Source: Streptomyces sp. ISL-98 (GTDB taxonomy: Bacteria > Actinomycetota > Actinomycetes > Streptomycetales > Streptomycetaceae). From it: a stretch of 64,000 bases of DNA. The position numbers and the translations under genes are program-made. The stretch covers positions 124,001-188,000 of the forward strand of contig NZ_JAGGPB010000043.1 of assembly GCF_018614055.1 (NCBI RefSeq). Reading direction: 5' to 3'. Below, piece by piece: positions 41,962 to 50,633 of this stretch (the stretch's first letter is position 1; each line of letters begins with the position of its first letter). Under the pieces are notes generated by a model that had not been told where the DNA came from, did not search any database, and saw only the letters and a list, made by a program, of their open reading frames with translations.

Positions 41962-42807
41962 TCAGAAGCCGAAGTCCTGGGTCCACCAGGGTCCGCCGGA
42001 GGCCATGTGCACCCCGACACCCAGGGTCTTGTATTCGCAATTCAGGATGTTCGCGCGGTGGCCGTCGCTGTTCATCCAGGCATCCATCACCGACTGGGCA
42101 TCGGCCTGGCCGCGGGCTATGTTCTCGCCGCCGAGACCCGAGACGCCCGCCTTCTCGGCGCGGTCCCAGGGGCTTGCCCCGTCCGGGTCGGTGTGGTCGA
42201 AGAAGTTGCGCGCGTCCATGTCCTCGCTGAAGGCCTCGGCCAGCGCCGCCAGCGGACCGTCGGCCCGCACCGGGCTGCAGCCGGCCTTCGACCGCTCCTG
42301 GTTCACCAGGGTCAGGACGCGGGCCTCGGCGCTCGATTCGGCGCCCGAGTTGTCGGAGTCGCCGGTCCCGTTCCCATTGGACGGAGGCTTCTGCGCCTGG
42401 GTCGGCCTGGTGTGCTCCGGCCTCGTGCTCTTCTCGGCCTCGGCAGGCTTGTCCGTCTCGCTGTCCGCGACCGTCTCGCGCTCGGACGGCTTGGCAGAGG
42501 GCTCTGCGGAAGGCTTTGCCGAGGGCTTGCCGGGCGCGGGCGACGGCGACTGGGTACGTCCGGAGCGGTCGGCAGCCGGGTCCGACGCGCGGTCCGTCGG
42601 CTCTGCGCTGTTGCCGCCCTGCGTGTCGAAGCCGGCGGAACCCCCGGCCTGGACACGGTCGGCGGAGCCGCCCCCGCCCAGGGAGTAGTTGTCGCTGCCG
42701 GGCAGCAGTCCGGAAGTGACCGCCACGGCACCCAGGGCCACGGCGGCGGAGACGCCGAGCAGCCCGGTCCGTACGGGCGCGGCCCGCTTCTGACGATGGC
42801 GTCCCAT
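41962..42807 (-). CDS. Secreted CAP/SCP-domain protein
   Basis: 281 aa from ATG 42807, which has AAGG 8 nt upstream; the ATG at 42825 is the alternative. A twin-basic N-terminus and one hydrophobic helix (GLLGVSAAVALGAVAVTSGLL) give a signal peptide or anchor. A Ser/Pro/Glu-rich linker of about 120 residues has PSAKPSAEPSAKPS repeats. The C-terminal CAP domain (LVNQERSKAGC, FDHTDPDGASPWDRA, GENIARG, AWMNSDGHRANILN, WTQDFGF) holds the His and Glu residues of the family. Extracellular; function unknown. The Cys pair (AGCSP, LNCEY) may form a disulfide. Confidence 0.92.
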   Translation of the reverse strand: MGRHRQKRAAPVRTGLLGVSAAVALGAVAVTSGLLPGSDNYSLGGGGSADRVQAGGSAGFDTQGGNSAEPTDRASDPAADRSGRTQSPSPAPGKPSAKPSAEPSAKPSERETVADSETDKPAEAEKSTRPEHTRPTQAQKPPSNGNGTGDSDNSGAESSAEARVLTLVNQERSKAGCSPVRADGPLAALAEAFSEDMDARNFFDHTDPDGASPWDRAEKAGVSGLGGENIARGQADAQSVMDAWMNSDGHRANILNCEYKTLGVGVHMASGGPWWTQDFGF

Positions 42808-42939
42808 CTGCTGTGCCTTCCTCATGGTCGACGTCAACGAATCTCACCCGAATGGATGAGGCTCATTGGGTCGGGACTGTAGCCCATGACGGGTGAGGGA
42901 GATGTGCCTCATGGGCAAATGGCCAGCTAGCGTTCAGCC

Positions 42940-43221
42940 ATGAAAGAAGACGTACGGCTCACCGCCTGGGTACGCGGCCGAGTACAGGGAGTGGGCTTCC
43001 GTTGGTTCACCAGGGCAAATGCTCTGGAGATCGGCGGCCTCACCGGCTTCGCCCTCAATCTGGAGGACGGCCGGGTGCAGGTTGTCGCCGAGGGCCCGCG
43101 TGACAATTGCCACCGTCTGCTGGAGTGGCTTCGCTCCGGCGACACGCCCGGACGCGTCGACGGAGTGACGGAGATATGGGGTACCCCGCGAGGCGGCTAC
43201 AGCGACTTCGCGACCCGCTGA
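42940..43221 (+). CDS. acyP: Acylphosphatase
   Basis: 93 aa. WVRGRVQGVGFRWFTRANAL is the acylphosphatase signature with the catalytic Arg; the catalytic Asn is in GFALNLEDGRVQVVAEG. It hydrolyses carboxyl-phosphate bonds such as acetyl-phosphate. TAGCGT ends 6 nt before the ATG, another probable leaderless start. Confidence 0.96.
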   Translation: MKEDVRLTAWVRGRVQGVGFRWFTRANALEIGGLTGFALNLEDGRVQVVAEGPRDNCHRLLEWLRSGDTPGRVDGVTEIWGTPRGGYSDFATR

Positions 43222-43593
43222 CCGACTCAGCCCGCAGTGGTCGGCCGGACCACCTGCCGGTATACCGCCAGCAGGTGCCCGGGGCAGAAATCACCTGGTG
43301 GTTGCCAAGAAACGCTTGCCGTGGAAGGCTGCCGAAGTAAGGATGATCTCCACGCCCCCAGGGCCCCGCAGAAGAGGCGGCACCGCGCATCCCGCGCCTG
43401 CCTGCCCCCGGGTTGCCCGCCGATACGGGGCGTGATCGTGTTGACCGTCAAACTTTTTGGTGAGACGCTGGAATCCCCGCGCACCTTAGCTGTTTGGCAT
43501 TGAGAACAACAGAGATGACAAGCACCGCGGGTGCGATTCCCTCACGACCCACCACCGCTTCGGTCGGTCACTCAGTGTGGAGGACCATCCATC
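43222..43593. other. Gene-poor region upstream of the small coiled-coil gene
   Basis: About 370 nt with no convincing coding sequence in either direction: short frames have mixed third-position composition and no ribosome sites. It contains a TTGACC (43441-43446) that could serve as a -35 and A/T-rich sequence near 43450-43500, so a promoter for 43594 is probably here. No RNA family was recognised. Confidence 0.4.
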
Positions 43594-43809
43594 ATGGCAA
43601 AGGCGCTTCTCGGTTACGTCGGCGGCTCCGACCCGCGACTCCTCGCCGAGATGCGACGGCTTCAGCAGCGCGTCCAGGACCTTGAATCCGAGCTCAACCG
43701 GATCCAGTCCGAGAACGACGCACTCAGCGCCGCCGCTCAGCACCGCGGAGACTCGATGCTCGACAGCATCGACATCGACGTACCCCAGGCGGAGCCTGCG
43801 CTCACCTGA
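43594..43809 (+). CDS. Small coiled-coil protein upstream of smc
   Basis: 71 aa from ATG 43594 with GGAGG 10 nt upstream. MAKALLGYVGGSDPRLLAEM leads to a leucine-zipper-like helix (RRLQQRVQDLESELNRIQSE) and an acidic tail. No catalytic motif; dimerisation is likely. It precedes smc in the same direction, but a strong terminator separates the transcripts. Function unknown. Confidence 0.85.
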   Translation: MAKALLGYVGGSDPRLLAEMRRLQQRVQDLESELNRIQSENDALSAAAQHRGDSMLDSIDIDVPQAEPALT

Positions 43810-43896
43810 CACGGGTTCGTAAGGAGGACCCGGTCGGGCTGTCCGTATCAGCCAGCCGCTTGAGATCTGTTCAAGATCTATCCAGCAAGACATTAC

Positions 43897-43925
43897 AAGG
43901 GACGCCCTGGCGTCCCTTTTTCTTT
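43897..43925 (+). terminator. Terminator of the small coiled-coil gene
   Basis: AAGGGACGC-CCTG-GCGTCCCTT followed by TTTCTTTCC: a canonical intrinsic terminator. Confidence 0.9.
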
Positions 43926-44012
43926 CCGCCCCGTAGTAGAGCTCTTCCCTTACCGTCTGATGTGCCCTGCACCTTCATGGGTGAAACCGGCGGCGAAAGG
44001 TAGAGTGCGGCG

Positions 44013-47000
44013 GTGCATCTCAAGGCCATGACTCTCCGCGGTTTCAAATCCTTCGCATCGGCCACGACACTGCGGTTCGAACCAGGCATCACCTGCGTCG
44101 TCGGACCCAATGGATCAGGCAAGTCCAATGTGGTCGACGCGCTGTCCTGGGTGATGGGTGAGCAGGGGGCCAAGTCGCTGCGCGGCGGCAAGATGGAAGA
44201 CGTCATCTTCGCCGGGACGACCGGGCGGCCGCCGCTCGGCCGCGCCGAGGTCTCCCTGACCATCGACAACTCCGACGGTGCGCTTCCCATCGACTACGCC
44301 GAAGTAACCATTACGCGGATCATGTTCCGCAACGGCGGCAGCGAATACCAGATCAATGGGGATACGTGCCGGCTGCTCGATATCCAGGAGCTGCTCTCCG
44401 ACTCCGGTATCGGCCGCGAGATGCATGTGATCGTCGGGCAGGGCCAGCTCGACTCCGTACTGCATGCCGATCCAATGGGCCGCAGGGCTTTCATCGAAGA
44501 AGCCGCCGGCGTTCTGAAGCACCGCAAGCGGAAAGAGAAAGCGCTGCGGAAGCTCGACGCGATGCAGGCCAATCTCTCGCGGGTGCAGGACCTCACCGAC
44601 GAACTGCGGCGGCAGCTCAAGCCGTTGGGCCGCCAGGCCGCGGTGGCGCGGCGGGCCGCCGTCATCCAGGCCGACCTGCGCGACTCCCGCCTGCGGCTGC
44701 TCGCCGACGACCTCGTGAAGCTGCGCGAGGCGCTGCGGACCGAGATCGCCGACGAGGCCGCCCTCAAGGAGCGCAAGGACGCCGCCGAGGCGCAGCTGAA
44801 GGCCGCACTGGTGCGCGAGGCCGAGCTGGAGGAAGAGGTACGCCGCCTTGCGCCGCGGCTGCAGCGGGCCCAGCAGACCTGGTACGAGCTGTCGCAGCTG
44901 GCCGAGCGGGTGCGCGGCACCGTCTCGCTGGCCGACGCCCGGGTGAAGAGCGCGACGGCCGCGCCTCCGGAGGAGCGGCGCGGGCCGGGATTCAGAGACC
45001 CTGAAAGCATGGAGCGCGAAGCTGCCAGGGTGCGTGAGCAGGAGGCGGAGCTTGAGGCCGCGCTGGAGGCGGCCCAGCGGGCGCTGGAGGACACGGTCGA
45101 GCACCGGGCCGATCTTGAGCGTGAGTTGGCGGCCGAGGAGCGCAGGCTCAAGGACGCGGCCCGGGCCATCGCCGACCGGCGCGAGGGCCTCGCCCGGCTG
45201 CACGGGCAGGTCAACGCGGCCCGTAGCAGGGCCGGTTCGGCGCAGGCCGAGATCGACCGGCTGGCCGCAGCGCGCGACGCGGCCCAGGAGCGGGCGGTCG
45301 CGGCGCAGGAGGAGTACGAGCAGCTCAAGGCCGAGGTCGACGGCCTGGACGCCGGTGACGCGGAGCTGGGTGAGCGGCACGACGAGGCGAAGCGGGAGCT
45401 GGCCGAGGCCGAGGCGGAGCTCGGGGCGGCCAGGGAGGCGGTCACCGCGGCCGAGCGCAAGCGGGCCGCCACGTCCGCCCGACACGATGCGCTGGCCCTG
45501 GGGCTGCGCCGTAAGGACGGGACGGGCGTACTGCTCGCCGCGCACGACCGGCTCGCGGGCCTGCTGGGCCCGGCGGCGGAGCTCCTCACGGTGACCCCGG
45601 GCTTCGAGGTTCCGGTGGCGGCGGCGCTGGGAGCGGCCGCCGACGCGATTGCCGTGACCGACCCGGCGACGGCAGCCGAAGCGATCCGCCTCCTGCGCAA
45701 GCAGGACGCCGGCCGGGCGGCGCTGCTGATGGGGGGCGCGCGGGGTGCGGGTGCGCCCGGCGTACCGAGCCAGGGGGCGGCGGCGGATGCGTCGGCTGCC
45801 CACCCGGCGTCCGTGACTCTGCCGGAGCAGGATACGGGCGGCACGGAATGGGAGGCGGATGTTCCGGCGCGGGGAGCGGTGCGCGCCCGGACGGGCTCGG
45901 CGGACGCGATGGAAGCAGCCGTGGCCGGAGCCGACGGCGGGCCTCTGGTCGGTACGGAGCCTGCGCGTGCGTCGGCAGAAGCGATCCGCCCTGCACAGAC
46001 AGGAGCAGTCTCTGCCGAGGACGATGCCGGCGTGGTCGAGTCGGCTGCTGGCGCGGAACCTCGGCGGGTGGCCGCCGCTGCGATTCCTGCCGGACGCGGC
46101 GAGGCGCCCGGCGCGGGACCGGGCCGGGAGCTGCCCGGACAAAGGGCCGGTTTTGCTGCGCACGCGCACGAGCCGCTGCCGGTTGCCGAACTGGTGCGGG
46201 GGCCCGCGGACTTGATGCGCGCCGTCCAGCGGCTCGTACGGGACATGGTCGTCGTCGGGACGCTGGAAGACGCCGAGGACCTGGTCGCCGCGCAGCCCGG
46301 GCTCACCGCTGTGACCGCAGAGGGCGACGTACTCGGGACGCACTTCGCGCACGGCGGTTCCGCGGGGGCGCCGAGCCTCCTCGAAGTGCAGGCGTCGGTC
46401 GACGAGGCCGCCGCCGACCTGGAGGAGCTGGCCGTACGGTGCGAGGAGCTGGCCGGGGCGCAGCGCCGGGCGGCGGAGCGGCGTACCGCGTGTGCCGCGC
46501 TTGTCGAGGACTTGGGGGAGCGTCGCCGAGCCGCCGACCGGGAGAAGTCCGGGGTCGCGCAGCAGCTCGGCCGCCTCGCGGGACAGGCGCGCGGCGCCGC
46601 CGGGGAGGCCGAGCGGTCCGCCGCCGCGGCGGCCAAGGCCCAGGACGCGCTGGAGCGGGCCACCGAGGAGGCCGAGGAGCTGGCGGAGCGGCTGCTCGTG
46701 GCCGAGGAGGCGCCCGTACAGGAGGAGCCGGACACGTCCGTACGGGACCGGCTGGCGGCCGACGGTGCCAATGCCCGGCAGACCGAGATGGAGGCCCGGC
46801 TTCAGGTCCGTACGCACGAGGAGCGCGTGAAGGGGCTCGCGGGGCGGGCGGACGCGCTCGACCGCGGGGCGCGCGCCGAGCGTGAGGCGCGGGCGCGCGC
46901 CGACGAGCGGCGTGCCCGGCTGCGGCACGAGGCGCAGGTGGCGGCGGCCGTCGCGTCCGGTGCGCGCCAGCTGCTGGCTCATGTCGAGGTGTCGCTCGTA

Positions 47001-47972
47001 CGGGCGGACCAGGAGCGGGCCGCGGCCGAGGCGGCCAAGGCGGAACGCGAGAGCGACCTGGTCGCGGAGCGCGGCCGGGGGCGGGAGCTCAAGGGCGAAC
47101 TCGACAAGCTGACGGACTCGGTCCACCGGGGCGAGGTGCTCGGGGCGGAGAAGCGGCTGCGCATCGAGCAGCTGGAGACCAGGGCGCTGGAGGAGCTGGG
47201 GGTGGAACCGGCGGGGCTGGTGGCGGAGTACGGGCCCGCTCAGGCCGTTCCGCCGTCGCCGCCGGCCGAGGGCGAAGAGCTGCCAGACGACCCGGACCAC
47301 CCGCGCAACCAGCCCCGGCCGTTCGTACGCGCCGAGCAGGAGAAGCGGCTGAAGGCGGCCGAACGGGCGTACCAGCAGCTCGGGAAGGTCAACCCGCTCG
47401 CCCTCGAGGAATTCGCGGCTCTGGAGGAACGGCACAAGTTCCTCTCCGAGCAGCTTGAAGACCTGAAGAAGACGCGGACCGACCTGATGCAGGTGGTCAG
47501 GGAGGTCGACGAGCGCGTCGAGCAGGTCTTCAGCGAGGCATTCCGGGACACGGCGCGGGAGTTCGAAGGCGTCTTCTCGCGGCTCTTCCCCGGCGGTGAG
47601 GGACGGCTGATCCTGACGGATCCCGACAACATGCTCACCACGGGTGTGGACGTCGAGGCCAGGCCGCCGGGCAAGAAGGTCAAGCGGCTTTCGTTGCTGT
47701 CGGGCGGTGAGCGGTCGCTGACCGCCGTGGCCATGCTGGTGTCGATCTTCAAGGCCAGGCCGAGCCCGTTCTATGTGATGGACGAGGTCGAGGCCGCGCT
47801 CGACGACACCAATCTGCAGCGCCTGATCCGGATCATGGAGGAGCTCCAGGAGAGCTCCCAGCTGATCGTGATCACGCACCAGAAGCGGACGATGGAAGTC
47901 GCCGACGCGCTGTACGGCGTCTCCATGCAGGGGGACGGCGTCTCCAAGGTCATCAGCCAGCGTCTTCGCTGA
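44013..47972 (+). CDS. smc: Chromosome segregation ATPase SMC (with expanded hinge)
   Basis: 1319 aa, about 130 longer than the usual 1170-1190. Walker A GPNGSGKSNVVDA (31-43); Q-loop region; long coiled coils; hinge (about 510-770); ABC signature LSLLSGGERSLTAVAM (about 1225); Walker B FYVMDEVEAALDD (about 1250). The extra length is a low-complexity Ala/Gly/Glu-rich segment at about 573-722 inside the hinge, with noticeably more A/T-ending codons than the rest. The frame stays open and conserved blocks on both sides are intact, so the gene is probably functional. SMC with ScpAB organises and segregates chromosomes. TAGAGT lies 6 nt before the GTG start. Confidence 0.97.
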   Translation: MHLKAMTLRGFKSFASATTLRFEPGITCVVGPNGSGKSNVVDALSWVMGEQGAKSLRGGKMEDVIFAGTTGRPPLGRAEVSLTIDNSDGALPIDYAEVTITRIMFRNGGSEYQINGDTCRLLDIQELLSDSGIGREMHVIVGQGQLDSVLHADPMGRRAFIEEAAGVLKHRKRKEKALRKLDAMQANLSRVQDLTDELRRQLKPLGRQAAVARRAAVIQADLRDSRLRLLADDLVKLREALRTEIADEAALKERKDAAEAQLKAALVREAELEEEVRRLAPRLQRAQQTWYELSQLAERVRGTVSLADARVKSATAAPPEERRGPGFRDPESMEREAARVREQEAELEAALEAAQRALEDTVEHRADLERELAAEERRLKDAARAIADRREGLARLHGQVNAARSRAGSAQAEIDRLAAARDAAQERAVAAQEEYEQLKAEVDGLDAGDAELGERHDEAKRELAEAEAELGAAREAVTAAERKRAATSARHDALALGLRRKDGTGVLLAAHDRLAGLLGPAAELLTVTPGFEVPVAAALGAAADAIAVTDPATAAEAIRLLRKQDAGRAALLMGGARGAGAPGVPSQGAAADASAAHPASVTLPEQDTGGTEWEADVPARGAVRARTGSADAMEAAVAGADGGPLVGTEPARASAEAIRPAQTGAVSAEDDAGVVESAAGAEPRRVAAAAIPAGRGEAPGAGPGRELPGQRAGFAAHAHEPLPVAELVRGPADLMRAVQRLVRDMVVVGTLEDAEDLVAAQPGLTAVTAEGDVLGTHFAHGGSAGAPSLLEVQASVDEAAADLEELAVRCEELAGAQRRAAERRTACAALVEDLGERRRAADREKSGVAQQLGRLAGQARGAAGEAERSAAAAAKAQDALERATEEAEELAERLLVAEEAPVQEEPDTSVRDRLAADGANARQTEMEARLQVRTHEERVKGLAGRADALDRGARAEREARARADERRARLRHEAQVAAAVASGARQLLAHVEVSLVRADQERAAAEAAKAERESDLVAERGRGRELKGELDKLTDSVHRGEVLGAEKRLRIEQLETRALEELGVEPAGLVAEYGPAQAVPPSPPAEGEELPDDPDHPRNQPRPFVRAEQEKRLKAAERAYQQLGKVNPLALEEFAALEERHKFLSEQLEDLKKTRTDLMQVVREVDERVEQVFSEAFRDTAREFEGVFSRLFPGGEGRLILTDPDNMLTTGVDVEARPPGKKVKRLSLLSGGERSLTAVAMLVSIFKARPSPFYVMDEVEAALDDTNLQRLIRIMEELQESSQLIVITHQKRTMEVADALYGVSMQGDGVSKVISQRLR

Positions 47973-48044
47973 TCAGGCACCTGATCTTCAAATCTTGAAC
48001 ATAAGTGGTCCAGGCCGGGTGACTGTTCGGCACACCACACCCTC

Positions 48045-48098
48045 TTGACTTCGAAACTTGAAGGCATAGTCTCTGCAACGTTGTTTTTACCTTCAAGT
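48045..48098 (+). promoter_or_regulatory. glcP: glcP promoter and inverted-repeat operator candidate
   Basis: TTGACT (48045-48050) and TAGTCT (48067-48072), 16-nt spacer. A perfect 9-bp inverted repeat, ACTTGAAGG (48056-48064) and CCTTCAAGT (48090-48098), brackets the -10 and start site; CTTGAA also occurs upstream at about 47994-47999. This could be a sugar-regulator operator. Confidence 0.5.
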
Positions 48099-48136
48099 GG
48101 TGGGCGGCTTGACGCGGCCAGGCCCCAGGAGTTCAT

Positions 48137-49555
48137 GTGACCAGCACTGCGCAACCGCCGGTGTCCGGAGCCCGCGAGGCCCACCCGGAACACCTCGGCC
48201 ACGTCATCTTCATCACGGCCGCGGCCGCGATGGGCGGCTTCCTCTTCGGCTACGACAGTTCCGTGATCAACGGCGCCGTCGAAGGCATCCGGGGCAAGTA
48301 CGACATCGGCTCGGGCACACTCGCCCAGGTCATCGCCATCGCGTTGATCGGTTGTGCCATCGGCGCCGCGACCGCGGGCCGTCTCGCCGACCGTATCGGC
48401 CGCATCCGCGTGATGCAGATCGCCGCCGTCCTGTTCACGGTCAGCGCGGTCGGCTCGGCCCTCCCGTTCTCGCTGTGGGACCTCGCCATGTGGCGGGTGC
48501 TCGGCGGTATCGCGATCGGTATGGCATCGGTGATCGGCCCGGCGTACATCGCCGAGGTCGCGCCCGCCGCGTACCGCGGCCGTCTCGGCGCCTTCCAGCA
48601 GGCCGCGATCGTGATCGGCATCGCCGTCTCGCAGCTCGTCAACTGGGGCCTGCTCAACGCGGCCGACGGCGACCAGCGCGGAGACCTGTTCGGCATCGAG
48701 GCCTGGCAGGTCATGCTCGGCGTGATGGTCGTCCCGGCCGTCCTCTACGGACTGCTGTCCTTCGCCATCCCCGAGTCGCCCCGCTTCCTCATCTCGGCCG
48801 GCCGCATCGACCAGGCCAAGACGGTCCTCGCCGAAGTCGAGGGCAAGGACATCGACCTCGACGCGCGCATCGCCGAGATCGAGCTGGCGATGCACAGCGA
48901 GCACAAGTCCACCTTCAGGGACCTGCTGGGCAGCCGCTTCGGCTTCCTGCCCATCGTCTGGGTCGGCATCGGGCTCTCGGTCTTCCAGCAGCTCGTCGGC
49001 ATCAACGTCGCCTTCTACTACTCCGCGACGCTGTGGCAGTCGGTGGGCATCGACCCGAGCGCCTCGTTCTTCTACTCGTTCACCACGTCGATCATCAACA
49101 TCATCGGCACCGTGATCGCCATGGTCTTCGTCGACCGGATCGGCCGCAGGCCGCTCGCGCTCATCGGCTCGGCCGGCATGGCGCTCGCCCTCGCCCTCGA
49201 AGCCTGGGCCTTCTCCGCCGACCTGATCGACGGCACGCTGCCGCACACCCAGGGCATCGTCGCGCTGATCGCGGCCCACGTCTTCGTGCTCTTCTTCGCA
49301 CTCTCGTGGGGTGTCGTCGTCTGGGTCTTCCTCGGCGAGATGTTCCCGAACCGGATCCGCGCCGCCGCTCTCGGTGTCGCCGCGTCCGCCCAGTGGGTCG
49401 CCAACTGGGCGATCACCGCGAGCTTCCCGAGCCTCGCCGACTGGAACCTCTCGGGGACGTACGTGATCTACACAGTCTTCGCCGTGCTCTCGATCCCCTT
49501 CGTGCTCAAGTTCGTGAAGGAGACCAAGGGCAAGGCGTTGGAGGAGATGGGCTAA
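48137..49555 (+). CDS. glcP: Major-facilitator sugar permease, probably glucose permease GlcP
   Basis: 472 aa, GTG start. Twelve hydrophobic segments; sugar-porter signatures GFLFGYDSSVINGA, GRLADRIGR (loop 2-3), PAYIAEVAPAAYRGRLGAFQQ, PESPRFL, and the C-terminal half VFQQLVGINVAFYYS, DRIGRRPLAL, VFLGEMFPNRIRA, FVKETKGK. S. coelicolor carries its glucose:H+ symporter GlcP1 at this place in the gene order, as I recall. It imports glucose for glucokinase. Confidence 0.93.
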   Translation: MTSTAQPPVSGAREAHPEHLGHVIFITAAAAMGGFLFGYDSSVINGAVEGIRGKYDIGSGTLAQVIAIALIGCAIGAATAGRLADRIGRIRVMQIAAVLFTVSAVGSALPFSLWDLAMWRVLGGIAIGMASVIGPAYIAEVAPAAYRGRLGAFQQAAIVIGIAVSQLVNWGLLNAADGDQRGDLFGIEAWQVMLGVMVVPAVLYGLLSFAIPESPRFLISAGRIDQAKTVLAEVEGKDIDLDARIAEIELAMHSEHKSTFRDLLGSRFGFLPIVWVGIGLSVFQQLVGINVAFYYSATLWQSVGIDPSASFFYSFTTSIINIIGTVIAMVFVDRIGRRPLALIGSAGMALALALEAWAFSADLIDGTLPHTQGIVALIAAHVFVLFFALSWGVVVWVFLGEMFPNRIRAAALGVAASAQWVANWAITASFPSLADWNLSGTYVIYTVFAVLSIPFVLKFVKETKGKALEEMG

Positions 49556-49581
49556 ATTCCCCGCCGCCCCTCTCCTCGATC

Positions 49582-49622
49582 ACGTACTGCCCCGGCTCAT
49601 CCCTTGAGCCGGGGCAGTACGT
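49582..49622. terminator. Bidirectional terminator overlapping the end of the luciferase-like gene
   Basis: Perfect 18-bp stem (49582-49599 / 49605-49622) with a TCCCT loop, then TTTT. The right arm is also the last codons of the leftward gene (stop at 49597), so the hairpin serves glcP and encodes the VLPRLKG end of its neighbour. Confidence 0.85.
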
Positions 49623-50568
49623 TTTCCGCGAAGAGGTGCAGGCTGCGCCAGCCCTCGTCGACCGGCATCCCGCCGCACAGCGGATGCAGTACGAGGCTGT
49701 CGCCGGAGAGCGCCGCGCACTCGTCCGGAGTGACGACGCGGTACACACCTTCGCGGCGCAGCGCGTCGACGCTGGTCGCGGTGGAACGTACGGCCGACGT
49801 GATGTCCTTGGACTGCCAGGAGGCGTACGTCTGCGCCTCGTGCAGGAAATGCTCGCCGTACAGGGCCCAGGTACGGTCCGGATCCTCCGCGACATGCAGC
49901 AGCGGCGTCTTCGCCGCCGGCATCATGCAAAAGCCGTCGGTCCCGAACTCCGCCCGCTGCGCGTGGTAGTACGCCTCCAGCTCGGGCAGATGCGCGCTCG
50001 GGAAGAACGGCAGCCCGAAGCGGGCGGCACGCCGGGCAGCGGCCTGCGAGGAGCCGCCGATCAGCAGCATGGGATGCGGCTGGGTGTACGGGCGAGGGGT
50101 GACGCGGACGCTGCGGCCGCGGAACGGGAAGGGCTCACCGGTCCACGCCTGGAGCAGGGTGTCCAGCAGCTCGTCCTGGAGCTTGCCGCGCCTGCCCCAG
50201 TCGGCGCCCAGCTGCTCGTACTCCTCCGGCCGGTAACCGATGCCCGCGACCGTGACCAGCCGCCCCTTGCTGATCAGGTCGAGTACGGCGATGTCCTCGG
50301 CCAGCCGCAGCGGGTCGTACAGCGGCCCGATGATCGCCGAGACGGTCACCGAGATGCGCCGCGTCGCACCGAAGACCGAGCCCGCGAAGACGAACGGGGA
50401 GGGGAGCCAGCCGTTGGCGGCGCCGTGGTGCTCCTCGGTCTGGACGGTGTCGATGCCGCGGTCGTCGGCGTACGCGGCCATCTCCAGGGCGGCCCGGTAG
50501 CGGGCCGAGAGCGTCTCGGGTGTCGCGTCGGGATCGACGAGATTGAAGCGGACCACTGTGAAGGCCAT
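49597..50568 (-). CDS. LLM-class (luciferase-like) flavin-dependent oxidoreductase
   Basis: 323 aa from ATG 50568. TIM-barrel luciferase family: TVQTEEHHGAANGWLPSPFVFA, LYDPLRLAEDIAVLDLISKGRLVTVAGIGYRPEEYEQLG, then PYTQPHPMLLIGGSSQAAARRAARFGLPFFPS. Members use reduced FMN or F420; which one cannot be decided. It lies 62 nt downstream of the nucleobase permease in the same direction, possibly a transport-and-breakdown pair reminiscent of RutA-type pyrimidine oxygenation, but this is inference. Confidence 0.9.
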   Translation of the reverse strand: MAFTVVRFNLVDPDATPETLSARYRAALEMAAYADDRGIDTVQTEEHHGAANGWLPSPFVFAGSVFGATRRISVTVSAIIGPLYDPLRLAEDIAVLDLISKGRLVTVAGIGYRPEEYEQLGADWGRRGKLQDELLDTLLQAWTGEPFPFRGRSVRVTPRPYTQPHPMLLIGGSSQAAARRAARFGLPFFPSAHLPELEAYYHAQRAEFGTDGFCMMPAAKTPLLHVAEDPDRTWALYGEHFLHEAQTYASWQSKDITSAVRSTATSVDALRREGVYRVVTPDECAALSGDSLVLHPLCGGMPVDEGWRSLHLFAENVLPRLKG

Positions 50569-50633
50569 GACGAAACGTCCCCCTCCGCCGGGTGTCGATG
50601 TGGCGAAGGGGGACGTTAGTTGACGTTTCGTCA
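50568..50633 (-). repeat. Nested inverted repeats between the permease and the oxidoreductase
   Basis: TGACGAAACGTC (50568-50579) and GACGTTTCGTCA (50622-50633) are exact inverted copies; ACGTCCCCCT and AGGGGGACGT inside can pair instead. One arm contains the LLM start codon region and the other the permease stop, so alternative folds could gate translation or cause partial termination. Confidence 0.55.

Noticed and set aside
43237..43503. 88-aa rightward ORF and an 85-aa leftward ORF in the gap after acyP
   Set aside because: Mixed codon character, no ribosome sites and no recognisable motif in either.
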